Source: Thalassospira lucentensis
Lineage (GTDB): Bacteria > Pseudomonadota > Alphaproteobacteria > Rhodospirillales > Thalassospiraceae
DNA length: 64,000 nucleotides
Reading direction: 5' to 3'
Assembly (NCBI RefSeq): GCF_032921865.1
Contig: NZ_CP136684.1
Location: forward strand, 1,594,501-1,658,500
Shown: positions 32,746 to 43,264 of the stretch, piece by piece
Layout: each line of letters starts with the position of its first letter
Position numbering within the stretch: the first letter of the stretch is position 1
Notes under the pieces: generated by a model
What the model was told of the DNA's origin: nothing
The model's input: only the letters and a program-made list of their open reading frames with translations
Databases searched by the model: none
Made by a program: the position numbers and the translations under genes

Positions 32746-34305
32746 ATGGAAGCAACTTCGGGAATGCCGCGGCCGGAACTTTTGCAGGTCGCAGATGCCG
32801 TTGCCCGTGAAAAGGGCATTGATCGTGATGAAGTTCTTGGTGCAATGGAACAGGCCATCCAGAAGGCCGGTCGTTCCAGATATGGCCATGAGCATGACAT
32901 CCGTGCCCATATCGACCGTAAAACCGGTGAAATCAAACTGGCCCGTTTCATTGAGGTCACGGACGATATTGAAAACGACTTCACCCAGATGTCGCTGGAA
33001 CAGGCGCGTATTCGCGACGAAAATATCCAGCTTGGTGAGTTTCTGATTGATCCGCTGCCGCCGATCGATTTCGGACGTATTGCCGCGCAGACCGCAAAAC
33101 AGGTCATCGTGCAGAAAGTCCGTGACGCGGAACGTGAACGTCAGTTCGAAGAATATAAAGACCGTGCCGGTGAAGTGATCAACGGCGTCGTCAAACGCGT
33201 CGAATTCGGTAACGTTCTGGTCGATATGGGTCGGGCGGAAGCCATTCTGCGCCGTGAAGAACTGATCCCGCGTGAAACCGTCCGTCAGGGAGATCGCGTT
33301 CGTGCGCTGATCCTTGATGTGCGTCGTGAACAGCGTGGTCCGCAAATCTTCCTGTCGCGTACCCATCCGACTTTCATGGCAAAACTGTTTGCCCAGGAAG
33401 TGCCGGAAATCTACGACGGCATTATTGAAATCAAATCGGTTGCCCGTGACCCGGGTTCGCGCGCCAAGATTTCGGTTCAGTCGTCCGACAATTCCATTGA
33501 TCCCGTCGGGGCATGTGTCGGTATGCGTGGTTCGCGCGTTCAGGCCGTTGTCGGCGAACTTCAGGGTGAGAAAATCGACATCATCCAGTGGTCGGAAGAC
33601 CCGGCAACCTTTGTTGTGAACGCATTGGCTCCGGCCGAGGTCACCAAGGTTGTTCTTGATGAAGAAACCAACCGTATCGAAGTTGTCGTTCCCGATGATC
33701 AGCTGAGCCTTGCCATTGGTCGTCGTGGCCAGAATGTGCGTCTGGCATCGCAGCTGACCGGATGGGATATCGATATCCTGACCGAGGAAGACGAAAGCGA
33801 ACGTCGCCAGGAAGAAGCCCGTAAACGGGCGGAAATGTTCATCAAGGCACTTGATGTTGATGAAGTCATTGCCCATCTTCTTGTCGCCGAAGGCTTTACC
33901 TCGATCGAGGAAGTTGGTTACGTGCCGCTGGCCGAACTGGCAGAGATCGAAGGTTTTGAAGAAGAAATTGCCGAAGAGCTGCGCACCCGCGCACGCACCT
34001 TCCTTGCCGAAGAAGCCGAACGTCTTCAGAAGCGCCGCGAAGAGCTCAAGGTTGCCGATGACCTCGTCGAGTTTGGCGGACTGTCGCTGGCCGTTGTTGT
34101 TCGCCTTGGCGAGAATGACGTCAAAACCCTTGAAGACTTCGCAGATCTCGCAAGTGACGAGCTGATCGAATATGTCGGTGATGCAGACAACATGACCATG
34201 GACCAGGCCAATGACCTGATCATGGATGCACGTCGTCAGCTTGGCTGGTTCGAAGGGCTTGAAGAAGAAGTTTCCGAGGATGCCAAAGAAGGCGAAGAAG
34301 CCTGA
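32746..34305 (+). CDS. nusA: Transcription termination/antitermination factor NusA
   Basis: A 519-residue protein from the ATG at 32746, preceded by AGAGG. The N-terminal RNA-polymerase-binding domain contains RPELLQVADAVAREKGI. An S1 domain follows at about residues 140-200 (GEVINGVVKRVEFGNVLVDM). Two KH domains come next (RIFLSRTHP-type sequence, then AIGRRGQNVRLASQLTGWDI). Two C-terminal HhH-like repeats begin near residue 365 (VDEVIAHLLVAEGFTSIEEV), and the tail is acidic. The start MEATSGMPRPELLQ is family-typical for alphaproteobacteria. Confidence 0.96.
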   Translation: MEATSGMPRPELLQVADAVAREKGIDRDEVLGAMEQAIQKAGRSRYGHEHDIRAHIDRKTGEIKLARFIEVTDDIENDFTQMSLEQARIRDENIQLGEFLIDPLPPIDFGRIAAQTAKQVIVQKVRDAERERQFEEYKDRAGEVINGVVKRVEFGNVLVDMGRAEAILRREELIPRETVRQGDRVRALILDVRREQRGPQIFLSRTHPTFMAKLFAQEVPEIYDGIIEIKSVARDPGSRAKISVQSSDNSIDPVGACVGMRGSRVQAVVGELQGEKIDIIQWSEDPATFVVNALAPAEVTKVVLDEETNRIEVVVPDDQLSLAIGRRGQNVRLASQLTGWDIDILTEEDESERRQEEARKRAEMFIKALDVDEVIAHLLVAEGFTSIEEVGYVPLAELAEIEGFEEEIAEELRTRARTFLAEEAERLQKRREELKVADDLVEFGGLSLAVVVRLGENDVKTLEDFADLASDELIEYVGDADNMTMDQANDLIMDARRQLGWFEGLEEEVSEDAKEGEEA

Positions 34306-34324
34306 GGGCTGATCGGAGGACGCC

Positions 34325-34915
34325 ATGTCGCACCGTAAAGGCGGCAAGGTAGCCGAGGTTCCGGAACGCCGGTGTATCGTCACCGGCGAAGTCCGGCCCA
34401 AGGAAGACCTTCTCAGGGTTGTGATCGGACCGGATGACACGGTCGTTCCCGATCTTGAGGAACGGTTGCCCGGACGGGGATTATGGTTGTGCCCGTCGCG
34501 GGATGTGATAAATACCGCCTGTGCAAAAAATGCCTTTGCCAAGGCGGCGCGGCAAAAAGTCGTGATTGACCCTGCGCTGGCAGACCGGATCGAGAAGCTT
34601 TTGCTTCAGAAAAGCCTTGATCTGCTGTCGCTTGCGCGCAGAGCCGGTCAGGCGGTTGCTGGCTACGAAAAAGTCCGGGCCCAGATTGATGAGGGCGCGG
34701 CAATGATATTGGCAGCCCGAGATGGTGCTGCGGACGGAAAATCCAAGATCGAGGCGAAGGCCCGGGATCTGCCGATTTATACCGTTCTGGATGCTGCCGA
34801 GATTGGCGCGGCCTTTGGTCGCGAGAAAGCAGTACATGTGGCTGTTGCGCCGGGTGGACTGGCAAAGCAGTTAAGTCGTTCGCTTGGACGGCTAGAAGGA
34901 TTTCGCGCGGTCTGA
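34325..34915 (+). CDS. ylxR: YlxR-L7Ae-like fusion RNA-binding protein
   Basis: A 196-residue protein combining two domains. The N-terminal YlxR/DUF448 domain (residues about 12-90) includes [20 protein letters not shown] and [14 protein letters not shown]. The C-terminal region (about residues 95-185) is L7Ae/L30e-like: [18 protein letters not shown]. In many bacteria these are two separate genes in the same place, between nusA and infB; in alphaproteobacteria they are commonly fused. YlxR binds RNase P RNA in Gram-positive bacteria; the role here is not established. It follows nusA by 19 bp. Confidence 0.88.
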   Translation: MSHRKGGKVAEVPERRCIVTGEVRPKEDLLRVVIGPDDTVVPDLEERLPGRGLWLCPSRDVINTACAKNAFAKAARQKVVIDPALADRIEKLLLQKSLDLLSLARRAGQAVAGYEKVRAQIDEGAAMILAARDGAADGKSKIEAKARDLPIYTVLDAAEIGAAFGREKAVHVAVAPGGLAKQLSRSLGRLEGFRAV

Positions 34916-34995
34916 AGGCAGGCTTGCGCAGAACGGACAGGACAGGACAGGCAAAGGATGCCGGTCCCGCAGGAAATGAGGAAGTTGGACGGATT

Positions 34996-37656
34996 ATGAG
35001 TGATCGCGATCAGGAGAAGAAACCGCTGAGCCTCAACAGATCGAAACTTGAACTGAGCAAGACGGTCGAGGCTGGGCAGGTACGTCAGAGCTTCTCGCAT
35101 GGACGGTCCAAATCTGTGACTGTCGAAGTGCGCAAGAAGCGGACTTTCGAAAAGAACGAATCCGGCCGCTTCCGTGAAGTGAAAAAGGATGCGGTTGCTG
35201 AACAGCAGCAGCAACCTGCCGCACCGGCACCGGCTGCCAAACCTGAGCCGGTTGCCAAACCTGAGCCGGTTGAAGACCATAGCAATCTGACCGATAGCGA
35301 GCGCGCAGCCCGTATGGCCGCCCTGAAAGCAGCCGAAGAGCGCCGTAAGCAGGAAGAAGCCGACGCAGCTGTACGTGCCGCCGAGGAAAGCAAACGCAAG
35401 GCAGAAGAAGCCGAACGTCGCAAACAGGAAGAAGCTGAGGCAGCAAAAGCTGCTGCGGCAGAAGCTCCTGTGCTTGAAAAGGAAGCCCCGGTTTCTGTTG
35501 AAGAAGTCGAAAAGGCCCTTGAAGCATCGACCGCCAAAGGCAAATCCAAGCCGAAACCCGCTGCTGTTGCGAAAAAACAGGAAGAAATCATTCCTGGTGA
35601 ACCGGCAGAGCCGCTGGTTCCGGAAGAACGCCGTCGTGCTGACCCGTCCACCGTCAAGCCGAAAAGCCGCAAGGAACTGGACGAGGAAGAAGCCCGTAGT
35701 GCAGCCGCACGCAAACGCGCCGAAGAGGAAGCTCTTGGCCGTGCCGCACGCACGAAAGGCGACGAAGGCCGTCGTCGTGGCAAGCTTTCGATCAACAATG
35801 CGATGACCGGTGACGAAGGTGGCCGTCGTCGTTCGATGGCCTCGATCAAGCGTCAGCAGGCAAAAGCCAAGGCCCGTATGCAGGGTCAGCAGAAGCCGAA
35901 AGAGAAAATCGTACGTGATGTTATTGTTCCGGACGCGATTACCGTTCAGGAACTCGCCAACCGTATGGCCGAACGTGCTGCCGACGTGATCAAGTGCCTG
36001 ATGGGCCTTGGTGTTATGGCAACCATCAACCAGAGCCTTGATCCCGATACCGCACAGCTGGTTGTCGAGGAATTCGGCCACAAGATGAAACGCGTTTCGG
36101 ATGCCGACGTTGAAGAAGCGCTGGTCACTGCAGACGACAACGAAGATCAGCTGATCGGTCGTCCGCCGGTAGTGACCGTCATGGGTCACGTTGACCATGG
36201 TAAAACCTCGTTGCTGGATGCCCTGCGCAAAACTGACGTTGTCAGTGGTGAAGCCGGTGGCATCACCCAGCATATCGGTGCCTATCAGGTGACGATGGAA
36301 ACCGGTTCGAAGATCACCTTCATCGATACACCGGGCCACGCCGCATTCACCGAGATGCGTTCGCGCGGTGCCAAGGTTACCGACATCGTCGTTCTGGTTG
36401 TTGCTGCTGACGACTCGGTCATGCCGCAGACGATCGAAGCCATCAGCCATGCAAAAGCGGCTGGCGTGCCGATGATCATTGCGATCAACAAGATCGACAA
36501 GCAGGGCGCAAACCCGACCAAGGTTAAAACCGAACTGCTTCAGCACGAAGTCGTCGTCGAGGAAATGGGTGGTGAAGTTCAGTGTATTGAAGTTTCGGCA
36601 AAACAGGGTCTTGGCCTGACCGAACTTGAAGAAGCCATTCTGCTGCAGGCTGAGGTTCTTGACCTTAAAGCCAACCCGGCACGTGTTGCTGACGGTGTGG
36701 TCGTTGAAGCCCGTATGGAAAAAGGCCGCGGCCCGGTTGCCACGGTTCTGGTTCAGCGCGGTACGCTTAAAAACGGTGATATCTTTGTCACGGGTGCCGA
36801 ATGGGGTCGCGTTCGTGCGCTGGTCAACGACCATGGCGTTCGTATCGAAGAAGCCATTCCGGGCATGCCGGTCGAAGTAACCGGTCTGAACGGCGTGCCG
36901 TCGGCTGGTGATGACTTTGTCGTTGTCGAAAACGAAGCCAAAGCCCGCGAGATTTCCGATTATCGTCAGCGTCGCATCCGCGAAACGCAGGCTGCCGCGA
37001 TGAAGAAATCGGCACTCGAGAACATGTTCTCGAGCTCGGGCGAGGTCAAAGAATTGCCGATCCTTATCAAAGGTGACGTACAGGGTTCTGTCGAAGCGCT
37101 TATCGGTACCCTGCAGAAGCTGGGTAACGAGGAAGTCAGTGTCCGTGTCCTGCATAGTGGCGTTGGCGGAATCAACGAATCCGATGTCACGCTGGCGCGT
37201 GCGTCGAATGCGCTGATCATCGGCTTTAACGTTCGTGCCAACCAGCAGGCTCGCGAACAGTCCCGTCGCGATAATGTCGACATTCGCTATTACTCGATCA
37301 TCTATGATGTTGCAGACGACATCAAAAAGATGCTGTCGGGCATGCTGTCGCCGGAAGTCCGCGAGAAGTTCCTGGGTTACGCGGAAATCCGCGATATCTT
37401 CACCATCTCGGGCAACAAGATTGCCGGTTGTATGGTTACCGAAGGTACCGTCAAGCGTGGTGCGGGTGTTCGCCTGCTTCGCGACAACGTCGTGATCCAT
37501 TCGGGCGAGCTGTCCACACTGCGTCGCTTCAAGGATGAAGTAAAAGAAGTCCGCGAGGGCTATGAATGTGGCATGTCATTCGCCAAATATAATGACCTGC
37601 AGGTCGGCGATATGATCGAGTGCTTCGAGCAGGAGGAAATCGCCGTCGAACTTTAA
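34996..37656 (+). CDS. infB: Translation initiation factor IF-2
   Basis: An 886-residue GTPase from the ATG at 34996 ([15 protein letters not shown]). A long, charged, alanine/glutamate-rich N-terminal region (residues about 50-300) has a low-complexity, coiled-coil-like character and carries a small exact DNA duplication (35236-35271). The IF2-N motif is seen in [20 protein letters not shown]. The G domain starts near residue 396 with [12 protein letters not shown], then [12 protein letters not shown] and NKIDK. Domains II-IV follow to the end. It delivers fMet-tRNA to the ribosome. In-frame codons to 34924 start with TTG and are less likely. Confidence 0.96.
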   Translation: MSDRDQEKKPLSLNRSKLELSKTVEAGQVRQSFSHGRSKSVTVEVRKKRTFEKNESGRFREVKKDAVAEQQQQPAAPAPAAKPEPVAKPEPVEDHSNLTDSERAARMAALKAAEERRKQEEADAAVRAAEESKRKAEEAERRKQEEAEAAKAAAAEAPVLEKEAPVSVEEVEKALEASTAKGKSKPKPAAVAKKQEEIIPGEPAEPLVPEERRRADPSTVKPKSRKELDEEEARSAAARKRAEEEALGRAARTKGDEGRRRGKLSINNAMTGDEGGRRRSMASIKRQQAKAKARMQGQQKPKEKIVRDVIVPDAITVQELANRMAERAADVIKCLMGLGVMATINQSLDPDTAQLVVEEFGHKMKRVSDADVEEALVTADDNEDQLIGRPPVVTVMGHVDHGKTSLLDALRKTDVVSGEAGGITQHIGAYQVTMETGSKITFIDTPGHAAFTEMRSRGAKVTDIVVLVVAADDSVMPQTIEAISHAKAAGVPMIIAINKIDKQGANPTKVKTELLQHEVVVEEMGGEVQCIEVSAKQGLGLTELEEAILLQAEVLDLKANPARVADGVVVEARMEKGRGPVATVLVQRGTLKNGDIFVTGAEWGRVRALVNDHGVRIEEAIPGMPVEVTGLNGVPSAGDDFVVVENEAKAREISDYRQRRIRETQAAAMKKSALENMFSSSGEVKELPILIKGDVQGSVEALIGTLQKLGNEEVSVRVLHSGVGGINESDVTLARASNALIIGFNVRANQQAREQSRRDNVDIRYYSIIYDVADDIKKMLSGMLSPEVREKFLGYAEIRDIFTISGNKIAGCMVTEGTVKRGAGVRLLRDNVVIHSGELSTLRRFKDEVKEVREGYECGMSFAKYNDLQVGDMIECFEQEEIAVEL
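35236..35271 (+). repeat. 18-bp exact tandem duplication in infB
   Basis: GCCAAACCTGAGCCGGTT occurs twice in direct succession (35236-35253 and 35254-35271). In protein it adds one AKPEPV unit to the disordered region. It is in frame and harmless. Confidence 0.85.
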
Positions 37657-37673
37657 GACGGTGGATTGACGAT

Positions 37674-38093
37674 ATGGCGAAGCAACCGGCCAAAGCACCA
37701 AGTCAGCGACAGTTGCGCGTGGCGGAGGAAATCCGCCAGGCCCTGTCGCAGGCACTTGAGCGCGGAGATATTTACGACCCGGACCTGACCCGGCGCCCGG
37801 TAACCATTACCGGTGTCAGTCTTAGCCCGGATATGCGCAATGCCATGGTATCCTTTACGCCGCTTGGCGGGGGCGAGGCGGAAACCTCGCTCAAGGCGCT
37901 GACGCGTCAGAAGGGCCATTTGCGTACCCATGTGGCGCGTACGGTTCACATGAAATACGTACCGGCATTGCGTTTTGTTGAAGACAAAAGTTTCGATGTC
38001 GCCGACCATATCGGTGCCCTCCTGCGTGACCCGCATGTTGCACAGGATCTTGCGGCGGACGGGTCGGAGGACCATGAGAATGAGGACGACTGA
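37674..38093 (+). CDS. rbfA: Ribosome-binding factor A
   Basis: A 139-residue KH-like protein that binds the 30S subunit late in assembly. The ATG at 37674 (MAKQPAKAPSQRQLRVAEEI) follows infB by 17 bp. Conserved parts are VAEEIRQALSQALERGDIYD, VTITGVSLSPDMRNAMVSFT and the C-terminal MKYVPALRFVEDKSFD. The tail is acidic. Its stop codon shares one base with the truB start codon. Confidence 0.94.
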   Translation: MAKQPAKAPSQRQLRVAEEIRQALSQALERGDIYDPDLTRRPVTITGVSLSPDMRNAMVSFTPLGGGEAETSLKALTRQKGHLRTHVARTVHMKYVPALRFVEDKSFDVADHIGALLRDPHVAQDLAADGSEDHENEDD

Positions 38094-39019
38094 TGGCGCG
38101 TCGGCGTCGCGGTAGAAGCATCAATGGCTGGCTGGCGGTCGACAAGCCCCTGGAAATCACGTCTTCGACGGTGGTCAATCAGGTACGTCGGCTGCTTGAT
38201 GCGGCAAAGGCCGGTCACGGCGGGACACTCGATCCATTGGCGAGTGGTGTCCTGCCTATTGCATTTGGTGAGGCGACAAAAACGGTTGCCTATGTCATGG
38301 ATGGAAGCAAAAGTTATCGTGTGACGCTGAAGTTCGGCGAAGCACGCAGCACCGACGATGCCGAGGGCGAAGTTACTGCCACCTCGGATCATCGTCCGGA
38401 TGCAGACGAGATAAAGGCCGTGCTGGGTGAGTTTATTGGCGAAATTCAGCAGGTGCCGCCAAAGTTTTCGGCGATCAAGGTCAATGGCAAGCGTGCCTAT
38501 GATCTTGCGCGTCGCGATGAAGACGTGGTGCTTAAACCGCGTCCGATTCTGATCAAGGATCTTCGACTGGTCGATATGCCGGATCGCGATCATGCCGTTC
38601 TCGAAGTTGTTTCGGGCAAAGGGGCATATATGCGGTCTTTGGCGCGCGATATCGCGCTACGCCTTGGTTCTGTCGGCCATATATCCGCCCTTCGCCGGAC
38701 ATCGGCGGGGCCGTTTCCTGAAACGAGTTCCATTCCGCTTGCGGAATTGCTCGAAATGGATCCGGATGCGGTGTTGGAGAAATTGCTTCCGGTCGAGACC
38801 GCGCTGGACGACATCCCGGCGCTGGCCCTGACCGAAGTCGAGGCGCAGCGGCTATCGAGTGGACAACCTGTCGGGTTGTTACCGGTGGCAAAACGCAGTG
38901 CCCTCGAAAACCCCGTCGTGCAGGACGATATCGTCTGCGCCATGCTCCATGACCGCGCGGTTGCGTTGGCGGAGATCAGTGGCGGCGAAATCCGGCCTGT
39001 ACGTGTTTTTAATCTCTAA
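38093..39019 (+). CDS. truB: tRNA pseudouridine(55) synthase
   Basis: A 308-residue enzyme that makes the pseudouridine 55 of the T-loop in tRNA. The catalytic Asp lies in [15 protein letters not shown] (about residue 46). Other family motifs are [14 protein letters not shown] near the N-terminus, [20 protein letters not shown], and [18 protein letters not shown]-terminal PUA-like extension ends near the stop. The start codon overlaps the rbfA stop, so the two are coupled. Confidence 0.96.
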   Translation: MARRRRGRSINGWLAVDKPLEITSSTVVNQVRRLLDAAKAGHGGTLDPLASGVLPIAFGEATKTVAYVMDGSKSYRVTLKFGEARSTDDAEGEVTATSDHRPDADEIKAVLGEFIGEIQQVPPKFSAIKVNGKRAYDLARRDEDVVLKPRPILIKDLRLVDMPDRDHAVLEVVSGKGAYMRSLARDIALRLGSVGHISALRRTSAGPFPETSSIPLAELLEMDPDAVLEKLLPVETALDDIPALALTEVEAQRLSSGQPVGLLPVAKRSALENPVVQDDIVCAMLHDRAVALAEISGGEIRPVRVFNL

Positions 39020-39036
39020 AGGCGAAAGGATGCCTG

Positions 39037-39306
39037 ATGTCGATTACTGCTGAACGCAAAGCTGAGCTGATCAAAGAATACGCTCAGAAAGACGGTGACA
39101 CCGGTTCCCCCGAAGTCCAGGTTGCAATCCTGACCGAGCGGATCAAGAACCTGACCGAACACATGAAAGAACATAACCACGACTTCCACAGCCGTCGTGG
39201 TCTTCTCATGATGGTTGGCCAGCGCCGTCGTCTGCTGAAGTACCTGCAGCGCAAAGACCAGTCGCGTTACGAGACCGTTATCGAACGCCTCGGTATTCGC
39301 CGCTGA
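39037..39306 (+). CDS. rpsO: 30S ribosomal protein S15
   Basis: An 89-residue ribosomal protein of exactly the usual length. The block [20 protein letters not shown] and the sequence [20 protein letters not shown], both universal in S15, are present. It lies 17 bp after truB and is followed by a strong terminator before pnp, as in E. coli. Confidence 0.98.
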   Translation: MSITAERKAELIKEYAQKDGDTGSPEVQVAILTERIKNLTEHMKEHNHDFHSRRGLLMMVGQRRRLLKYLQRKDQSRYETVIERLGIRR

Positions 39307-39316
39307 TATCGAACTG

Positions 39317-39354
39317 CGGCGGAGGTGGTTGATCCCCTCCGCCGTCGTTTTTTT
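39317..39354 (+). terminator. Rho-independent terminator of rpsO
   Basis: CGGCGGAGG (39317-39325) pairs with CCTCCGCCG (39336-39344), followed after three bases by seven T residues. Read-through into pnp is likely partial. Confidence 0.88.
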
Positions 39355-39427
39355 AATGTCCCGAGCGGATCGGGAAACACGGGGAAGCAGGGTCGGATGG
39401 GCCGACCTCTTTGCTTGGTCCGGACCC

Positions 39428-39465
39428 ATTAATTATGCAGCTTTTATGAAAGCCTCATAATTAAT
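39428..39465 (+). promoter_or_regulatory. Long AT-rich hairpin in the pnp leader
   Basis: ATTAATTATG (39428-39437) is an exact complement of CATAATTAAT (39456-39465), and inside it GCTTT (39440-39444) pairs with AAAGC (39449-39453). The result is a 15-bp imperfect duplex capped by TATG, 63 bp before the pnp ATG. In E. coli, RNase III cuts such a pnp leader duplex so that PNPase can repress its own synthesis. Confidence 0.6.
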
Positions 39466-39528
39466 GTGTTCGGAACTCGTGTAAGACTATCCGGGTCCGC
39501 TGAAGGTTTGTAAGAGGAAGAGAAAATA

Positions 39529-41655
39529 ATGTTTAATGTCGTCCGCAAGGAAATGCAGTGGGGCAATGCCAAGCTGGTTCTCGAAACCGGCAAGGTCGCG
39601 CGCCAGGCCGATGGTGCCGTCATGGTCACCTATGGCGAGACCGTTGTGCTTTGTACCGCTGTTGGCGCGAAATCACCGCGCCCGGATATCGACTTTTTCC
39701 CGCTGACCGTGAACTACCAGGAAAAGGCATTCGCTGCCGGTAAGATCCCGGGTGGTTTCTTCAAGCGTGAAGGCCGTCCTTCGGAAAAGGAAACCCTGGT
39801 TTCGCGTTTGATTGACCGTCCGATCCGTCCGCTGTTCCACCCGCTGTATCGCAACGAAACCCAGATCGTTTGTACCGTTCTGTCGCATGACATGGAAAAC
39901 GATCCGGACGTGGTTGCCATGATCGGCGCATCTGCTGCGCTGACCATTTCCGGTCTGCCGTTCCTCGGCCCGATCGGTGCCGCACGCGTCGGTTACAAAG
40001 ATGGCGAATATATCCTGAACCCGGCGACCGAATCGGTTAAGGAAAGCGACCTTGACCTGGTTGTTGCCGGTACCCGTGACGGTGTGATGATGGTTGAATC
40101 CGAAGCCAGCGAGCTTTCGGAAGAAATCATGCTTGGTGCCGTTAAATTCGGTCACGAGCAGTTCCAGCCGGTTCTCGATCTGATCATTTCGCTGGCCGAA
40201 GATGCTGCGAAAGAGCCGCGCGATATAGCAGAACTGCCGGAAGGCTATGATGCACTGGTCGAAAAAGTTGCTGCCCTTGGCACCGATGGCCTGACCAAGG
40301 CATACAGCCATGTCGTCAAGCAGGAGCGTTCGGCTGCTGTTTCCGACGCCAAAGCTGCCATTGCCGAGAAACTGGCTGAAGAAGAAGTCGCCGATGCCCT
40401 GAAAGGCAAAGTTTCGTCGATCATCAAGGATTTGGAAAAAGACATCGTCCGCGGTGCCATCCTGAAGACAGGCAAACGTATCGATGGCCGTACCGGTGCC
40501 GACGTTCGCCCGATCCTTGGTGAAGTTTCGGTTCTGCCGCGCGCACACGGTTCCGCGATCTTTACCCGTGGTGAAACCCAGGCACTTGCCGTTGCCACCC
40601 TTGGCACCGGTCAGGACGAGCAGATCGTCGATGCGCTGGACGGTGAATACCGTGAAAACTTCATGCTGCACTACAACTTCCCGCCTTACTCGGTCGGTGA
40701 AGCTGGCCGCATGGGTTCGCCGGGCCGTCGTGAAATCGGTCATGGTAAACTGGCATGGCGTGCCCTGCACCCGCTCATGCCGGGCAAGGATGCGTTCCCT
40801 TACACCATCCGTATCGTTTCCGAAGTCACCGAATCGAATGGTTCGTCCTCGATGGCGACTGTTTGTGCAACCTCGCTTGCAATGATGGATGCCGGTGTTC
40901 CGCTGGCACGTCCGGTTGCCGGTATTGCCATGGGTCTGATCAAGGAAGGCGATGATTTCGCCGTTCTGTCCGACATCATGGGTGATGAAGATCACCTTGG
41001 CGATATGGACTTCAAGGTTGCCGGTACCGAAAACGGTATCACCTCGCTTCAGATGGATATCAAGATCACCTCGGTGACCCCGGATATCATGCAGATCGCA
41101 CTGGGCCAGGCCCGCGACGGCCGTCTGCACATCCTTGGCGAAATGTCCAAAGCGCTTCCGGAAGCACGTGGTGAAGTTTCGGGTAATGCACCGACCATCA
41201 CCCAGTTCTCGATCCCGCGTGACAAGATCCGTGACGTTATCGGTTCGGGCGGCAAGGTCATTCGTGAAATCTGCGAAGAAACCGGTGCCAAGGTTGATAT
41301 CGAAGACGATGGTTCGATCACTGTTGCACATACCGACGGTGCAAAAGGCAAACAGGCTGTCGATTGGATCAAATCGATCGTTGCGGAACCTGAATTGAAC
41401 CATATCTATGATGGTAAGGTTGTTAAGGCTGTCGATTTTGGCGCATTCGTCAATTTCTTTGGCGCGCGCGACGGTCTGGTCCACATTTCCGAACTGGCGC
41501 AGGAACGCGTCAAGCAGGTTTCGGATATCGTCAAGGAAGGCGATGCGGTCAAGGTCAAGGTCATTGGCTTTGATGATCGCGGCAAGATCAAATTGTCGAT
41601 GAAACGCGTTGACCAGGAAACCGGTGCCGATCTCGAAGCCGGCGACGCTGAATAA
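39529..41655 (+). CDS. pnp: Polyribonucleotide nucleotidyltransferase (PNPase)
   Basis: A 708-residue phosphorolytic 3'-5' exoribonuclease. It has two RNase PH-like domains (residues about 1-220 and 305-540), with [20 protein letters not shown] and [18 protein letters not shown]-type sequences. A KH domain follows near residue 555 ([20 protein letters not shown]) and an S1 domain near residue 620 ([20 protein letters not shown]). It forms the trimeric core of the RNA degradosome. The leader hairpin at 39428 suggests autoregulation. A perfect terminator follows. Confidence 0.97.
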   Translation: MFNVVRKEMQWGNAKLVLETGKVARQADGAVMVTYGETVVLCTAVGAKSPRPDIDFFPLTVNYQEKAFAAGKIPGGFFKREGRPSEKETLVSRLIDRPIRPLFHPLYRNETQIVCTVLSHDMENDPDVVAMIGASAALTISGLPFLGPIGAARVGYKDGEYILNPATESVKESDLDLVVAGTRDGVMMVESEASELSEEIMLGAVKFGHEQFQPVLDLIISLAEDAAKEPRDIAELPEGYDALVEKVAALGTDGLTKAYSHVVKQERSAAVSDAKAAIAEKLAEEEVADALKGKVSSIIKDLEKDIVRGAILKTGKRIDGRTGADVRPILGEVSVLPRAHGSAIFTRGETQALAVATLGTGQDEQIVDALDGEYRENFMLHYNFPPYSVGEAGRMGSPGRREIGHGKLAWRALHPLMPGKDAFPYTIRIVSEVTESNGSSSMATVCATSLAMMDAGVPLARPVAGIAMGLIKEGDDFAVLSDIMGDEDHLGDMDFKVAGTENGITSLQMDIKITSVTPDIMQIALGQARDGRLHILGEMSKALPEARGEVSGNAPTITQFSIPRDKIRDVIGSGGKVIREICEETGAKVDIEDDGSITVAHTDGAKGKQAVDWIKSIVAEPELNHIYDGKVVKAVDFGAFVNFFGARDGLVHISELAQERVKQVSDIVKEGDAVKVKVIGFDDRGKIKLSMKRVDQETGADLEAGDAE

Positions 41656-41668
41656 TCCGATCTGATAG

Positions 41669-41705
41669 ACCGGACGGCGATAACAACAACACGCCGTCCG
41701 GTTTT
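41669..41705 (+). terminator. Rho-independent terminator of pnp
   Basis: ACCGGACGGCG (41669-41679) pairs perfectly with CGCCGTCCGGT (41692-41702) around a 12-nt A-rich loop, followed by TTTT. Confidence 0.88.
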
Positions 41706-41761
41706 CCAAATGCGATGCCGGGGCATCGCTGGCGATGAAAAGCCGAATGGGAGAGACGAAT

Positions 41762-43156
41762 TTGAAAGCCCTTAAACCGCTCGTCATGTCGGGAAAAGAG
41801 GTCTTGCCACTGATTGAAGGTGGCAAAGGTATCGCTGTTTCGACGGGTAAAAGTTCCGGCGCGTGGGCAGCTGCTGGTGGCATCGGGACGTTTTCCGCCG
41901 TCAATGCCGATTCTTATGACGAAAATGGCAATCTGGTTCCGGTCGAATATGCCGGAAAAACCCGTGGTGAGCGCCATCAGGAACTGATCGCCTATGGCAT
42001 CCGCGGCGGTATCGCCCAGGCACAGATCGCACATGAAATGCGCGGCGGCGAGGGTCGCCTGCATATGAACGTTCTGTGGGAAATGGGCGGTGCGGAAGAA
42101 ATTCTGCGTGGCGTGCTTGAGGGGACCAAGGGTCTTGTCCATGGGGTGACCTGTGGCGCGGGCATGCCTTACAAGGTATCGCAGATCGCAGCCCAGTATG
42201 GCGTGCATTATTACCCGATCGTATCTTCTGCGCGTGCGTTCCGTGCCTTGTGGCTGCGGTCGTACAAGAACACCCCAGAATGGCTTGGTGGTGTGGTCTA
42301 TGAAGATCCGTGGCGCGCTGGCGGTCACAACGGTCTTTCGAATTCCGAAGACCCGCTGGTGCCCGAAGATCCGTTCCCGCGTGTTGCAGCCCTTCGCGAA
42401 TACATGAATTCGGTCGGTCTGAACGACGTTCCGATCATTATGGCTGGTGGCGTCTGGTTCCTGCGTGACTATGAAGACTGGCTCGACAATCCGGAAGTCG
42501 CCCCGGTGGCCTTCCAGTTCGGGACCCGTCCGCTTCTGACCAAGGAAAGCGAGATTTCCGAAGAATGGAAAAACCGTTTGCTGACGCTGCAGGACGGCGA
42601 CGTCTCGCTGCATAAATTCAGCCCGACCGGTTTTTACAGCTCGGCTGTTCGCAACGACTTCCTTGAAGATCTGCATCAGCGTTCCGATCGTCAGGTCCGT
42701 TATTCGCGTACCGCAGAAGCCGACCTGCATGTCGGCATTCCGCTGGGCCGTCGCGGTCGTCCGATCTATGTCCGCGAAGATGACGCCGACAAGGTTCGGG
42801 CATGGCTTGATGCCGGTTATACCGAAGGCATGCCGACACCCGACGAAACCATGGTGTTTGTCACGCCTGACAGTGCGCTTACGATCAAGAAAGACCAGAT
42901 CGACTGCATGGGTTGCCTGTCGCAGTGCCAGTTCTCGAACTGGGAACAGCATAGCGGTACTACCGGCAAACGTGCCGATCCGCGTTCGTTCTGCATTCAG
43001 AAAACGCTTCAGAACATTGCGCATGGCGCGATGGTTGAAAACGAACTGATGTTTGCCGGTCACAATGCCTATAAATTTGGTGAAGACCCGTTCTACACCA
43101 ATGGCTTTGTCCCGACTGTCAAAGAGCTGGTCGACCGGATCGCCACAGGCGATTAA
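41762..43156 (+). CDS. Nitronate monooxygenase-like FMN protein with C-terminal Cys motif
   Basis: About 464 residues if started at the TTG at 41762, which has GGGAGAG (41749-41755) upstream; ATG codons at 41735 and 41747 are in frame. It belongs to the NPD/2-nitropropane dioxygenase TIM-barrel family (SSGAWAAAGGIGTFSAVNAD, VHGVTCGAGMPYKVSQIA, VAFQFGTRPLLTKES). The C-terminal third, after about residue 320, is not part of classical nitronate monooxygenases. It carries CMGCLSQCQFSNW, three closely spaced cysteines that could bind metal or a cluster. The natural substrate is unknown. It stands alone between two terminators. Confidence 0.75.
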   Translation: MKALKPLVMSGKEVLPLIEGGKGIAVSTGKSSGAWAAAGGIGTFSAVNADSYDENGNLVPVEYAGKTRGERHQELIAYGIRGGIAQAQIAHEMRGGEGRLHMNVLWEMGGAEEILRGVLEGTKGLVHGVTCGAGMPYKVSQIAAQYGVHYYPIVSSARAFRALWLRSYKNTPEWLGGVVYEDPWRAGGHNGLSNSEDPLVPEDPFPRVAALREYMNSVGLNDVPIIMAGGVWFLRDYEDWLDNPEVAPVAFQFGTRPLLTKESEISEEWKNRLLTLQDGDVSLHKFSPTGFYSSAVRNDFLEDLHQRSDRQVRYSRTAEADLHVGIPLGRRGRPIYVREDDADKVRAWLDAGYTEGMPTPDETMVFVTPDSALTIKKDQIDCMGCLSQCQFSNWEQHSGTTGKRADPRSFCIQKTLQNIAHGAMVENELMFAGHNAYKFGEDPFYTNGFVPTVKELVDRIATGD

Positions 43157-43188
43157 GCCAAATGCCGGTCCTGCATGGATCGAAATCA

Positions 43189-43219
43189 GAAAAAGGGGCC
43201 GGTTTTCGGCCCCTTTTTT
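43189..43219 (+). terminator. Rho-independent terminator of the NPD-like gene
   Basis: GGGGCCG (43195-43201) pairs with CGGCCCC (43207-43213), flanked by an A run (43190-43194) and T run (43214-43219). The A/T flanks make it potentially bidirectional. Confidence 0.92.
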
Positions 43220-43264
43220 AATGACTTGCCGATGAAACAGCATCGAAAATTGGGATGATTGGAG

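Noticed and set aside
32437-34542. Very long minus-strand open frame (701 residues) opposite rimP-nusA-ylxR
   Set aside because: It runs antisense to well-conserved translation genes and shows no recognisable domain. Its openness follows from codon bias of the sense genes.
34777-37500. Minus-strand open frame of 907 residues opposite infB
   Set aside because: Antisense shadow of IF-2, with low-complexity Phe/Cys-rich sequence and no domain.
39673-41904. Minus-strand open frame of 743 residues opposite pnp
   Set aside because: Antisense shadow of PNPase; it also runs across the pnp terminator.
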